Of a stretch of 19,377 nucleotides of DNA, positions 7,763 to 14,689 are shown one piece after another (the stretch's first letter is position 1; each line of letters starts with the position of its first letter). A program made the position numbers and the translations under genes. Source of the stretch: CF-161 sp035259145 (GTDB lineage: Bacteria > Chloroflexota > Dormibacteria > Dormibacterales > Dormibacteraceae); assembly GCA_035259145.1 (NCBI GenBank), contig DATFWQ010000057.1, positions 1 to 19,377 on the forward strand, given 5' to 3'. The notes under the pieces were generated by a model. That model worked only from the letters and a program-made list of their open reading frames with translations. It had not been told where the DNA came from and did no database searches.

Positions 7763-9604
7763 GTGCGGCGCCGTCTCACTACAGTCGCCTGGATCGTGGT
7801 GGTCGCCGGTCTGTTCGCGCTCACGCTGCCTGGCGGGTGGCTGACAGACTTCTCGACCGTGCTCCGGCCGCGGCAAGAATCCAGGCCGAGCGCCATTGCC
7901 GGCGGCTTGCCCTGGCTGCACGTCGAGCACCCGGCGCGGGAGCCGGCGTTCATCGCTGACGCAATGGGCAGGAGCGTGATCCTGCGAGGCGTGGCGAGCG
8001 GTGGCCTGATGGACTACTGGTCGGGCAGCGATCCCGCAACCTTGAGACCTGCGCCGTTCTTTCCGTCGGACCCCGCGGCCTACGACAATCGGTGCCCGCC
8101 AAACTCGGCAGACGTCTGGCAGCCGCCACTTTGCCGCAACGACCTTTCCGAGATGCGGGCGCTGGGCTTCGACGTGGTCCGCCTCGCGCTTTCCTGGAGC
8201 TTGCTCGAGCCGCAGCCGGGCAAGTATGACCAGCGCTACCTCGACCGCATTGCCCAGGTGGTCGGGTGGGCAGACCAGGAAGGCATGTACGTGATCCTCG
8301 ACATGCACGAAAACGCTTACACGCGCTACCTGGCACGGCCTTCGCCGCCCCCGCTGCCGGGCGGGACACCGACCAGCTTGAACCAGCTCTCCGGTGCGCC
8401 GCCCTGGGCCGTGATCACGGACTTCTGGCCCTCCGAGGTCTTCTTCGGCCAGCGCGAGCTGAACCCCGCCGTGTTCGCCGCGTTCAACAGCTTCTGGCTC
8501 AACCGGCAGGTCGCGGGGCCGGCCGGCCAGGCGCCAGGGAACGGGCTGCAGGATCACTACATGGGTGCGCTGGCAGCGCTTGTGCGCCGCTTCAAGGACA
8601 GCAGCACCGTCGCCGGGTACGGCATATTCAACGAGCCCTGGCCCGGCTTTGTGCCTCCGCCGCTGTTCGAAGACCTGTTCTTGTTTCCCTTCTACAGGCG
8701 CGTCCTGGATGCCCTCACCGGGGCCGGCGATGGACTGCCTTGCCCCAGCTCGGCCCCGCCGGTGCCGGCGTGTGGCTATCGAGACCTCGGAATCGGCGAT
8801 CGCGCCCACCTGTTCTTCGTGGAGCCGAACCACCTCCGGGAGCAGACGGACTTCCCGACGAGCCTGCCACTGCCCTTCAGCTCTGCCGCCAACCTGGTGT
8901 ACGCGATCCACGCGTACACCCATGTGTTCACGCTGGATGCACTGGCCGGTCAGGATCCGAGGCGGGCCTCGTACCCGCCGGGGGGCTTCGAGCTCTCCTA
9001 CGTCAGCGGCCAGCTCGAAGCGCGGGCGCTGCGCGCGGCGCTCTTCGTGGATGAGCTTGGCAACCAGCCGGCCGACGACGCGATCCTTCTGGCCAACCAG
9101 CTGACCTCGCAGGAGCGGCACCGTGTTGGCGCCATCCTGTGGGTCTGGAAGCAGAACTGCGCCGTGGTGCCCACGTGGGGCGTCTACGACGGCTTCTACG
9201 ACGGACACCGCGACCAGCGCTGCGCGTACGACCGGCCGCCGGCCGCCCGCGATCCCTCCACCGAGCCTCAGAACGGGTGCTTGCGCCTGGACCGTGAGCG
9301 CCTCCTCGCACGAGTCTGGCCGCGTGCAATGGCCGGGACCTCGAGCAACGTGACCTATTCATACGAGCCAGGCACAGGGCTTTTCAACCTGGTGGCGAGC
9401 GCGCCGGCCGGCGCTCCGGAGACGTTGCTCTTCGTGCCGCGCCAGGTTCGAGGGACGGTTGGGGTCACGGGTGCCGCGATCGTCTCGGGCACCGACCGGG
9501 GCCGGGACGGAAGCCGGCTGGTCCACGTACAGCCCGAAGGTGGCTTCTACCAGGTCGTCGTCCTGCCCGCGGCTTTGGACCTGACTCCGTGCGCAGCGTC
9601 GTAA
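7763..9604 (+). CDS. Secreted or membrane-anchored GH5 glycosidase, endoglycoceramidase-like
   Basis: The 613-residue protein has a basic N terminus and a hydrophobic segment at about 8-24 (signal peptide or anchor, no clear cleavage site), so it should act outside the membrane. The clan GH-A barrel follows: VRLALSWSLLEPQPGKYD, then YVILDMHE, the acid/base E291 in GIFNEPWPG and the nucleophile E431 in LFVDELGN. A C-terminal beta domain (about 530-605, YEPGTGLFNL...LFVPR) is the arrangement seen in endoglycoceramidases and related GH5 proteins, which cut glycans from glycolipids. Other GH5 activities are possible. An insertion-rich stretch lies between residues 185 and 260. GTG at 7763 is seven bases after the MarR stop, with GGAG at 7747-7750. 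The gene ends a probable MFS-MarR-GH5 unit. Confidence 0.85.
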   Translation: MRRRLTTVAWIVVVAGLFALTLPGGWLTDFSTVLRPRQESRPSAIAGGLPWLHVEHPAREPAFIADAMGRSVILRGVASGGLMDYWSGSDPATLRPAPFFPSDPAAYDNRCPPNSADVWQPPLCRNDLSEMRALGFDVVRLALSWSLLEPQPGKYDQRYLDRIAQVVGWADQEGMYVILDMHENAYTRYLARPSPPPLPGGTPTSLNQLSGAPPWAVITDFWPSEVFFGQRELNPAVFAAFNSFWLNRQVAGPAGQAPGNGLQDHYMGALAALVRRFKDSSTVAGYGIFNEPWPGFVPPPLFEDLFLFPFYRRVLDALTGAGDGLPCPSSAPPVPACGYRDLGIGDRAHLFFVEPNHLREQTDFPTSLPLPFSSAANLVYAIHAYTHVFTLDALAGQDPRRASYPPGGFELSYVSGQLEARALRAALFVDELGNQPADDAILLANQLTSQERHRVGAILWVWKQNCAVVPTWGVYDGFYDGHRDQRCAYDRPPAARDPSTEPQNGCLRLDRERLLARVWPRAMAGTSSNVTYSYEPGTGLFNLVASAPAGAPETLLFVPRQVRGTVGVTGAAIVSGTDRGRDGSRLVHVQPEGGFYQVVVLPAALDLTPCAAS

Positions 9605-9627
9605 GCGTCGCGCACGAACGGTAAGAG

Positions 9628-9640
9628 CCGGCGGCGCCGG
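9628..9640. terminator. Possible bidirectional terminator hairpin between convergent genes
   Basis: A perfect five-base-pair palindromic hairpin (CCGGC-GGC-GCCGG) sits in the 49-base gap between the convergent GH5 and SGNH stop codons. It has no T-tract on either side, so it could only be a weak or factor-assisted terminator. In such G+C-rich DNA the palindrome may be fortuitous. Confidence 0.3.
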
Positions 9641-9653
9641 ATCCGCTGACTGC

Positions 9654-10409
9654 TCACCCCAACGCCGCCGCGAACTCCTCGGCTATTGCGGCGGCGCCCG
9701 CTGTGCTGGGATGGAAGCCGTCGCCGCTCACGTACTCGGGGTGCTGATCTGGCACCTGGCCAGCCGCGTAGAGGTCGACCACCGTGGCCCCGTTGCGCTG
9801 GGCGACCCGGGCGATCGCGGCGTTGTAGGCCTGCACCTGTGCGTCCACCTCGTCGGGCGGCGGCAGGGTGGTCGACCCGAGAGGGCACTTCGGCGATCCT
9901 GCCGGAGGGAACGGCTGGCACGCGACGTAGGCAGGCATGCGTTCCAGGTGGGGCGTGTTGGCGATCAGCACCCGCGCCCCGGCTCCGCGCAGCTCTGCGA
10001 CGATCTGATCAAGCTGAGCCTCGTAGTCGGCGACCGGCACCCCAGCCGCCAGGTCGTCAACGCTGAGCCAGACGGTGGCCAGCGTGGGCTTCACCGCCAG
10101 CGCGCCCGGCAGCTCGTCCCGCAGGGCTCCACTGGTGGTCTCACCAGGCAGCCCGAAGCTGTACATGAGAGCCGTCTGGTCGAGGCGCTGAAACAGCTGC
10201 TGAGGAAAGGCATCACGGTAGGGGTCACGGGTGCCGACACCTGCCGTCTCGCTGGCGCCGATGGCGACGTACACGACCCGGGGGCCACTGGCCGGGCGGG
10301 TTTCGGGTGTCAGGTCCTGCGAGCTTGAAGCGCAGGCCGTCAACGCGACCACGATGGCGACGAGCAGCAGCCGTGAGATACCCACGGTGGTCGGGCGCTT
10401 TAGCCTCAT
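9654..10409 (-). CDS. SGNH/GDSL-type hydrolase lipoprotein (TesA-like esterase/lysophospholipase candidate)
   Basis: The 251-residue precursor has a basic N terminus, a hydrophobic segment and a lipobox LTAC with lipidated Cys26, so it should be tethered to the outer face of the membrane. A flexible linker leads to the SGNH fold: Ser53 in AIGASETAG (block I, where GDS is replaced by GAS), Gly in FGLPGETTSG (block II), SVDD at 116-119 in the place of block III GxND, and D230-x2-H233 in GDGFHPS (block V). Ser, Asp and His of the catalytic triad are intact, so it is probably an active esterase or lipase. The Asn oxyanion residue of block III appears as Asp. Its ATG overlaps the permease stop (ATGA), making it the third gene of an ABC operon. 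Confidence 0.87.
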   Translation of the reverse strand: MRLKRPTTVGISRLLLVAIVVALTACASSSQDLTPETRPASGPRVVYVAIGASETAGVGTRDPYRDAFPQQLFQRLDQTALMYSFGLPGETTSGALRDELPGALAVKPTLATVWLSVDDLAAGVPVADYEAQLDQIVAELRGAGARVLIANTPHLERMPAYVACQPFPPAGSPKCPLGSTTLPPPDEVDAQVQAYNAAIARVAQRNGATVVDLYAAGQVPDQHPEYVSGDGFHPSTAGAAAIAEEFAAALG

Positions 10410-11737
10410 CCGCCCAGCGCCTCCCTGACCGGTAGCCGGGCTGCTCGCAGCGCAGGCACCACAGCTGCGATCACCGCCAGCAAGACCGCGACCGCCGGAG
10501 CGCCGACAAGCAGTCCGACCGGCGGCCCACCCAGGTCGATCCCCTGCAGACCCTGCCCGACCAGGTAGTGGTTGACTGCCAGCGCGACCGAGGCTGCCAG
10601 CCCCGCGCCGGCGGCCGTCCCGGCGAGTCCACCCGCCACGCCAAGCATTCCCGCTTCGACGAGGAACCAGCGTGCGACGTCGGCGTCAGACGCACCAAGC
10701 GCCTTGAGCACCCCAATCTCCCGCCAGCGTTCGCGCACCGCCGCGAGAAGCGTGTTCGCCACACCGATCACGGCGATCGCCAGTGCCACCGCGCCGATGC
10801 CGCCCAGCACGATGTCGACGACGTGCAGGTACTTCTGGACTGACGCCACAAGGTGCTCGGGCGCGCTGTTGGCGTAGCCGATCGCGAAGATCTCCTGGCG
10901 GACCGCGTGAACGTTGTCCAGGCTGTCCGCGACCACCACGAGGCCGGTGTATGGGGACGTGGGGCGTCGCAGCGTGCGGCTGTCCGCGCCCCCAAGTGCC
11001 CACTGCCGCGCCACCTGCGTCTGCTGGATCGGCACCAGGAAGTCGCCCCCGTCGACGGTCTGGGCGACCACGCCTACAACCTCGGCCCGATACCAGCGGC
11101 CCCGAAAGCGGGTCCCGCCGCCCGGCAGGAGCTGGGGCGTCGCGAACTCGATCTCCGAGCCGAGCACCGCCGCCCGGTGGGTCACGTCGAGGTGCACCCG
11201 CTGCACGTACGACTGGGTGACGGCGACCTCGGTCATCGAGCCAGCCGCCGGCAGCCGCCCCGCCAGCAGAGTGATCGGAAGGTCCCGCGAGCGCGTCAGA
11301 TCGGTGCCGACCAGCGCGCCGAAGTAGCCCTGTACGGGCTGCCGGCATGGGACCGGCGCGTCGGGCGAACCGGGCGTGATGCCGGGGCAGGGCACGACCA
11401 GTGCCGAGGACGACAGGAACGGCACGACGGAGGTCACGTGTGAGGCGCGGTGGATGGCAGCGACGGCGTCGTCGCCCAGGTCACGATGAGGCCCCGACAT
11501 GAGGCTGTCGCTGTCGTACCCAGCCGGGTCGGGCATGGCGTCGCGAACGTGGATGGCTGCGGCCGGCCCGCCGTGGCTGAGCTGGCTCACGATCCGGCTG
11601 TCAGCCGTTGCCGCGATTCCCAGGAGCGCAACCAGCAGCGTCGTCCCGAGCGCCACACCCAGACCCGCGAGCAGACTTCGTGCACAACGCCGGCCGAGGC
11701 TGCGCAGCGCGAGCAGCGCGGCGTCGTCCCAGCTCAC
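10406..11737 (-). CDS. ABC transporter permease, MacB/FtsX family
   Basis: The 443-residue membrane protein has the type VII (MacB/LolCE/FtsX) layout: one N-terminal helix (about 18-45), a large extracytoplasmic domain of about 250 residues, then three helices near 308-337, 363-392 and 408-436. After the second helix come the sequences RERWREIGVLKALGAS and, at the end, PALRAARLPVREALGG, both typical of FtsX-domain permeases. Such proteins work as dimers with a cytoplasmic ATPase and act mechanically on substrates at the outer face instead of passing them through a channel. The GTG start overlaps the ATPase stop (GTGA) and the stop overlaps the next gene's ATG, indicating tight coupling of all three products. 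Confidence 0.92.
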   Translation of the reverse strand: MSWDDAALLALRSLGRRCARSLLAGLGVALGTTLLVALLGIAATADSRIVSQLSHGGPAAAIHVRDAMPDPAGYDSDSLMSGPHRDLGDDAVAAIHRASHVTSVVPFLSSSALVVPCPGITPGSPDAPVPCRQPVQGYFGALVGTDLTRSRDLPITLLAGRLPAAGSMTEVAVTQSYVQRVHLDVTHRAAVLGSEIEFATPQLLPGGGTRFRGRWYRAEVVGVVAQTVDGGDFLVPIQQTQVARQWALGGADSRTLRRPTSPYTGLVVVADSLDNVHAVRQEIFAIGYANSAPEHLVASVQKYLHVVDIVLGGIGAVALAIAVIGVANTLLAAVRERWREIGVLKALGASDADVARWFLVEAGMLGVAGGLAGTAAGAGLAASVALAVNHYLVGQGLQGIDLGGPPVGLLVGAPAVAVLLAVIAAVVPALRAARLPVREALGG

Positions 11738-12402
11738 AGGCTCACGAGGCGGCCACGGCTGAGCCGGAGGCGGTGGTCGGCGCGCGCCGCCAGCTCGGGG
11801 TTGTGAGTGATCACCACCAGCGTGCAGCCGCGCTCTTCGCGCAAGCGTTCCAGGAGGTCCATCACCCGGCCGGCGGTGCCCTCGTCCAGGTTGCCGGTGG
11901 GTTCGTCCGCCAGGAGGACCTGGGGATGGTTGGCGAGGGCTCGCGCCATGGCCACTCGCTGGAGCTCACCGCCGCTCAGACGAGCAGGCCGGTGGCCGGC
12001 GCGATCCGCCAGGCCGACCTCCGCCAGGAGGCTGTCTGCCTGCCTTCGCCGGTCGCAGCGGGGCACCCTGGCGAGCGCCAGCGCAACCTCGACGTTCTCA
12101 CGTGCGGAGAGCATCGTCAGCAGCCCGAAATCCTGGAAGACGAAGCCGATCCGCTCTCTTCGGAAACGAGCCAGCTCGCACCCGCTGAGCAGCGACACGT
12201 CCATGCCGGCGACCAGCACACGGCCCTGCTGCACCGGTTCGAGTCCACCAAGAATTGCCAGGAGTGTGCTCTTCCCAGCGCCCGAGACACCCGTCACCGC
12301 CGCATAGCCGCCGCGCTCGACCTCCATTTCCAGGCCGCACAGCACGGTCAGAGCCGTCGGGCCCTCCCCGTACCTGTGATTCAGGCCTGTCACACTGACC
12401 AT
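11734..12402 (-). CDS. ABC transporter ATP-binding protein, LolD/MacB-type
   Basis: This 222-residue ATPase powers the downstream permease. All ABC motifs are intact: Walker A GVSGAGKST at 38-46, Q-loop Gln90 in FVFQDFGLL, signature LSGGELQR at 142-149, Walker B VLLADEP at 162-168 with catalytic Glu167, D-loop NLD, and switch His200 in VVITHN. The FQDFGLLTMLSARENVEV stretch is typical of the LolD/MacB/FtsE subfamily. ATG at 12402 is preceded on the minus strand by AAGG about ten bases upstream. It is the first gene of the ATPase-permease-SGNH operon and is divergent from plsY across 107 bases, where the promoters of both units must lie. Confidence 0.95.
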   Translation of the reverse strand: MVSVTGLNHRYGEGPTALTVLCGLEMEVERGGYAAVTGVSGAGKSTLLAILGGLEPVQQGRVLVAGMDVSLLSGCELARFRRERIGFVFQDFGLLTMLSARENVEVALALARVPRCDRRRQADSLLAEVGLADRAGHRPARLSGGELQRVAMARALANHPQVLLADEPTGNLDEGTAGRVMDLLERLREERGCTLVVITHNPELAARADHRLRLSRGRLVSL

Positions 12403-12509
12403 GGCCGCGACCTTGCCACCCCGCCGGCGGCGGTTTCGATCAAGCGCATCTACCTACAGAATCGCGGCCAGGTTACATCGGATCTCCCGCTGAAGCAGAC
12501 TATGAAAGC
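12403..12509. promoter_or_regulatory. Divergent intergenic region (ABC operon / plsY), presumed promoters
   Basis: This 107-base gap separates two divergent start codons, so it should hold promoters for both directions. It is visibly richer in A and T than the flanking genes in its right half (12431-12508). TATGAA at 12501-12506 resembles a -10 box for plsY but is only three bases from the ATG and lacks a well-spaced -35. No operator or riboswitch is recognisable. Confidence 0.4.
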
Positions 12510-13154
12510 ATGGCCGCAGTCGGTTTCTGGTTCGCCGCCGGGTATCTGGTTGGATCGGTGCCCGTTGGGCTCCTGGTCGGATGGGTCGCCGGGATCGATG
12601 TCCGCCGCTACGGCACGGGCAACATCGGGGCCTCCAACGTCATGCGAAACGTCGGCCTTCTGCCGGCGGCCGTCGTCGGCGTGACGTCGTTCCTGCAGGG
12701 CCTGGTGCCGGCCTGGGCGGCGTGGGCGCTGACCGGCTCGCCTCTGCTGCTCGGCGCGGCCGGCGTTGGCTCGGTGGTCGGGTACGGCTGGTCGTACCTC
12801 CTCCACTTTCGTGGCGGGAGGGCGGTCGCCACGGCGACGGGGGCGCTGGCGGCGATCTCTCCGACCGGGCTGGTGCCGCTTCTGGGGATGTACGCGCTCG
12901 GCAGCCTGGTCAGGCAGCCGGCGCCGGGGGTGCTGCTCGGCTTGATCGCATACCTCGCCTACGTGCGGTTGTGGCCTCATCCGGTGGAGCTGATGGCCGC
13001 CGCGGCGGCGATCGTGGCGGCTGTCGTCCTCAAGCGCCTGGACGGGGTCGGTGCCGACCTGCGCACTGAGTCCGGGCGTCCGGCTGAGATCCTGTTCAGC
13101 CGGCTGGTGTTCGACCGGCGCCCAGGGCAGCGACTCGTAGGTCGGAATGACTGA
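12510..13154 (+). CDS. plsY: Glycerol-3-phosphate acyltransferase PlsY, divergent
   Basis: PlsY transfers an acyl group from acyl phosphate to sn-glycerol 3-phosphate, the first step of phospholipid synthesis. The 214-residue multi-helix protein shows motif 1 GSVPVGLL (15-22), motif 2 GTGNIGASNVMR (35-46) and motif 3 FRGGRAVAT (100-108). It departs from the family in places: the motif-3 GH..P signature reads GYGWS, with Tyr92 where His is usual, and the usual C-terminal NIxRL segment is replaced by an unrelated tail of about 30 residues (ADLRTESGRPAEILFSR). It may therefore be a paralogue with altered activity. ATG at 12510 is the start; no strong Shine-Dalgarno precedes it. A DegV-type gene follows on the same strand. 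Confidence 0.85.
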   Translation: MAAVGFWFAAGYLVGSVPVGLLVGWVAGIDVRRYGTGNIGASNVMRNVGLLPAAVVGVTSFLQGLVPAWAAWALTGSPLLLGAAGVGSVVGYGWSYLLHFRGGRAVATATGALAAISPTGLVPLLGMYALGSLVRQPAPGVLLGLIAYLAYVRLWPHPVELMAAAAAIVAAVVLKRLDGVGADLRTESGRPAEILFSRLVFDRRPGQRLVGRND

Positions 13155-13161
13155 GCGCGGC

Positions 13162-13283
13162 CAGGGGGGTACGAGTGGGCCGGGTCTCCCGGGCCGCTCG
13201 TCCCCAGGGGGGACTCCCCCCTCAGAACAGGGGGGTACGGGTCACCCGGACCGCTCGCCCCAGGGGGAAGCTCTCCCTTCGGA
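13162..13283 (+). repeat. Imperfect tandem direct repeat with G-runs and hairpins between plsY and degV
   Basis: Two related units start with the identical 12-mer CAGGGGGGTACG at 13162-13173 and 13228-13239 (66-base offset). They share CCGCTCG at 13194-13200 and 13251-13257 and a following CCCCAGGGGG. Unit 2 is shorter by about nine bases in its centre. Unit 1 folds into a long hairpin at 13172-13200 (12 pairs, one of them G-T, one mismatch, three-base loop TCT), extendable by four G-C pairs outside. A second perfect hairpin, six G and six C around ACT, lies at 13207-13221. The plus strand has repeated runs of three to six G, so G-quadruplex formation is conceivable. The role could be terminator, mRNA-stability element or a dispersed REP-like repeat. 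Confidence 0.65.
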
Positions 13284-13286
13284 GGG
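13281..13286 (+). promoter_or_regulatory. Ribosome binding site deciding the degV start
   Basis: GGAGGG is placed seven bases before GTG 13294, immediately where DegV homology begins (MRIVVASSTC). This favours GTG 13294 over the in-frame ATG at 13147, which overlaps the plsY stop and would translate the repeat region into 49 low-complexity residues. Confidence 0.65.
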
Positions 13287-13293
13287 ACGGCGC

Positions 13294-14148
13294 GTGCGCA
13301 TCGTCGTCGCCAGCAGCACCTGCCTGACTCGGGAGCAGGCTCAAGAACTGGGCATCACACTGGTGCCTCTTCGGCTCAGCGTGAACGGCCAGGACTACCG
13401 CGACATGATCGACATCAGTCCCAGCGAGGTCTACCAGCTCCTCCGGCGACGAGTTATCCCCACCACTGCCTCCCCGTCGCTGGGCGACTACAAAGCGGCG
13501 TTCGAGGCCGGGCCAGGGCCTGTGCTGTGCCTGACGGTCGGCAGCCGGATCTCGGCCATGGACCAGGCGGCGGGACTCGCCGCCGAGGCGGCCGGCCGGG
13601 GGCCGGTCGAGATAGTCGAGACGGGAACAGCCGCCGGCGGCCTACGCCTGGTCGCGCTGGCGGCAGCTCGCCTGGCGGCGACGGGAATGGGACTGCAGGA
13701 GCTGAGCAGCCGGGTGCGGCAGATTTCCGCCAGGGTGGAGATGGCCGGCATGCTGGAGACAGTCGAGTTCCTGGCCCGCAGCGGCCGGGTGCCGGAGGTT
13801 GCCCACTGGGGCAGCAGCGTGCTCCGCGTGCGGCCCGTCATCCGCTTTCTGGGTGGGAAAGGGAGCCTGGTGACCCTGGTCCGCAGCCCGCTCAAGGGCG
13901 TCGGCGAGCTCGAGAAGCTCGTCCACCAGAACGCACGGCGTCAGGGGGCAGGGCCGCGGGGAGAGCGCCTCGTCTGCACGGTCTTCCACGGAGACGCCCT
14001 GCCGCTTGCGGAAGAGCTCCACGCCAGGTTGCGACGCGAGTTTCCAGAGGCGGACCTTTCGCTCTCGGAGATGACCTCGGCGATGGCCGTCCACGTGGGC
14101 CCCGGGGTGGTCGGCCAGGCGATGTACGTGGAGCCGCTGGCCGCCTGA
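13294..14148 (+). CDS. DegV family (FakB-like) fatty-acid-binding protein
   Basis: DegV/FakB proteins bind a fatty acid and, in species with FakA, present it for phosphorylation to acyl phosphate. From the preferred GTG the protein is 284 residues, the usual length. Family landmarks appear in order: MRIVVASST at the N terminus, PTTASPS at 56-62 (the PTTSQPS lipid-binding segment), FLARSGRV in the usual LxxGGRI place, and HVGPGVVG at 267-274 (usually HTGPG). Two landmarks are altered: the first strand has VASST for the common VTDSS/T, and the SGTY turn reads SAMD at 87-90. Ligand preference may therefore differ. An in-frame ATG at 13147 would add 49 Gly/Pro/Ser-rich residues. It lies directly after plsY, whose enzyme uses acyl phosphate. 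Confidence 0.85.
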   Translation: MRIVVASSTCLTREQAQELGITLVPLRLSVNGQDYRDMIDISPSEVYQLLRRRVIPTTASPSLGDYKAAFEAGPGPVLCLTVGSRISAMDQAAGLAAEAAGRGPVEIVETGTAAGGLRLVALAAARLAATGMGLQELSSRVRQISARVEMAGMLETVEFLARSGRVPEVAHWGSSVLRVRPVIRFLGGKGSLVTLVRSPLKGVGELEKLVHQNARRQGAGPRGERLVCTVFHGDALPLAEELHARLRREFPEADLSLSEMTSAMAVHVGPGVVGQAMYVEPLAA

Positions 14149-14257
14149 GTGCGACGCATGCCTGAGTGTGGCGGACAGGTCGTTTCGCCAACGGATGCAC
14201 GCATCAATCGCCACCGACCGGGTCATCGGCCGGCGGATGCCGCCCTGGCGGGCTTCG
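14149..14257. other. Convergent intergenic region, weak hairpins only
   Basis: This gap lies between the stop codons of degV and the thioredoxin gene. It contains two competing five-pair GGCGG/CCGCC stems near 14231-14250, without a T-tract. They could contribute to termination in either direction, but nothing stronger is visible. Confidence 0.3.
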
Positions 14258-14683
14258 TTAGTCGCCCAGGCGAAGCTGGGCGGCAAGCTGGTCGGTGGTC
14301 GCGAATCCCTGACTGGCGGCCAGGACCCCTCCGGACTGATCGAGCACGACGGTCGCCGGAACAGTCATCACGCCGAAAGCCCTGGCCACCTCGGGCTGTT
14401 CGACTGCGTCGACAGCGATGACCCGCACTCGGTTGCGAGCACGCACCTCCAGCGCGGCGAGCGCGGGCTTCTGGGCAGTCCAGCAGGCGGCGCAGCCTGG
14501 GGTCGAGAAGGCGACCACGGTGGGGCGACCGTCCGGTACCGTCCCCAGCGACTCCCAGAGGGCGTCGCGGCCGGCGGCGCGCAGGCGCTCAAAGCGGTGC
14601 CAGGCCAGCAGGCGACCGGATAGCACCAGGGCCGTCACCGTCATGACCAGCACGCCCAGTATCAGAGCCCGCTGGAGGTCCAA
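14258..14683 (-). CDS. Membrane-anchored thioredoxin-like protein
   Basis: The 141-residue protein has one N-terminal transmembrane helix (about 5-24) and a thioredoxin fold exposed outside the cytoplasm. The redox pair is C64-A-A-C67 in FSTPGCAACW, and the cis-proline is P109 in MTVPATVVLD. The CAAC dipeptide differs from the CGPC of cytoplasmic thioredoxin, so its redox potential may be different. It could act in disulfide reduction or exchange on exported proteins or in cytochrome c maturation. The start is TTG at 14683, six bases after the stop of the DUF4395 gene, and the Shine-Dalgarno is poor, so coupling or a slightly different start is possible. The pairing with DUF4395 is a recurring one. 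Confidence 0.85.
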   Translation of the reverse strand: MDLQRALILGVLVMTVTALVLSGRLLAWHRFERLRAAGRDALWESLGTVPDGRPTVVAFSTPGCAACWTAQKPALAALEVRARNRVRVIAVDAVEQPEVARAFGVMTVPATVVLDQSGGVLAASQGFATTDQLAAQLRLGD

Positions 14684-14689
14684 TGCCGG

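Noticed and set aside
7697..9208. Long open frame on the minus strand opposite the GH5 gene (about 500 codons)
   Set aside because: Its translation is arginine-, histidine- and valine-rich with no domain or motif, and the plus-strand frame has clear GH5 catalytic motifs. In high-G+C DNA such antisense frames are expected.
11608..12684. Plus-strand frame of about 358 codons opposite the ABC genes and running into plsY
   Set aside because: The opposite strand encodes intact ABC ATPase motifs; this frame shows no recognisable domain and overlaps two real genes.
13147..13293. DegV start at ATG 13147
   Set aside because: It would translate a G-rich direct repeat into low-complexity residues; GTG 13294 has a good GGAGGG and matches the family start. 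Kept only as an alternative.
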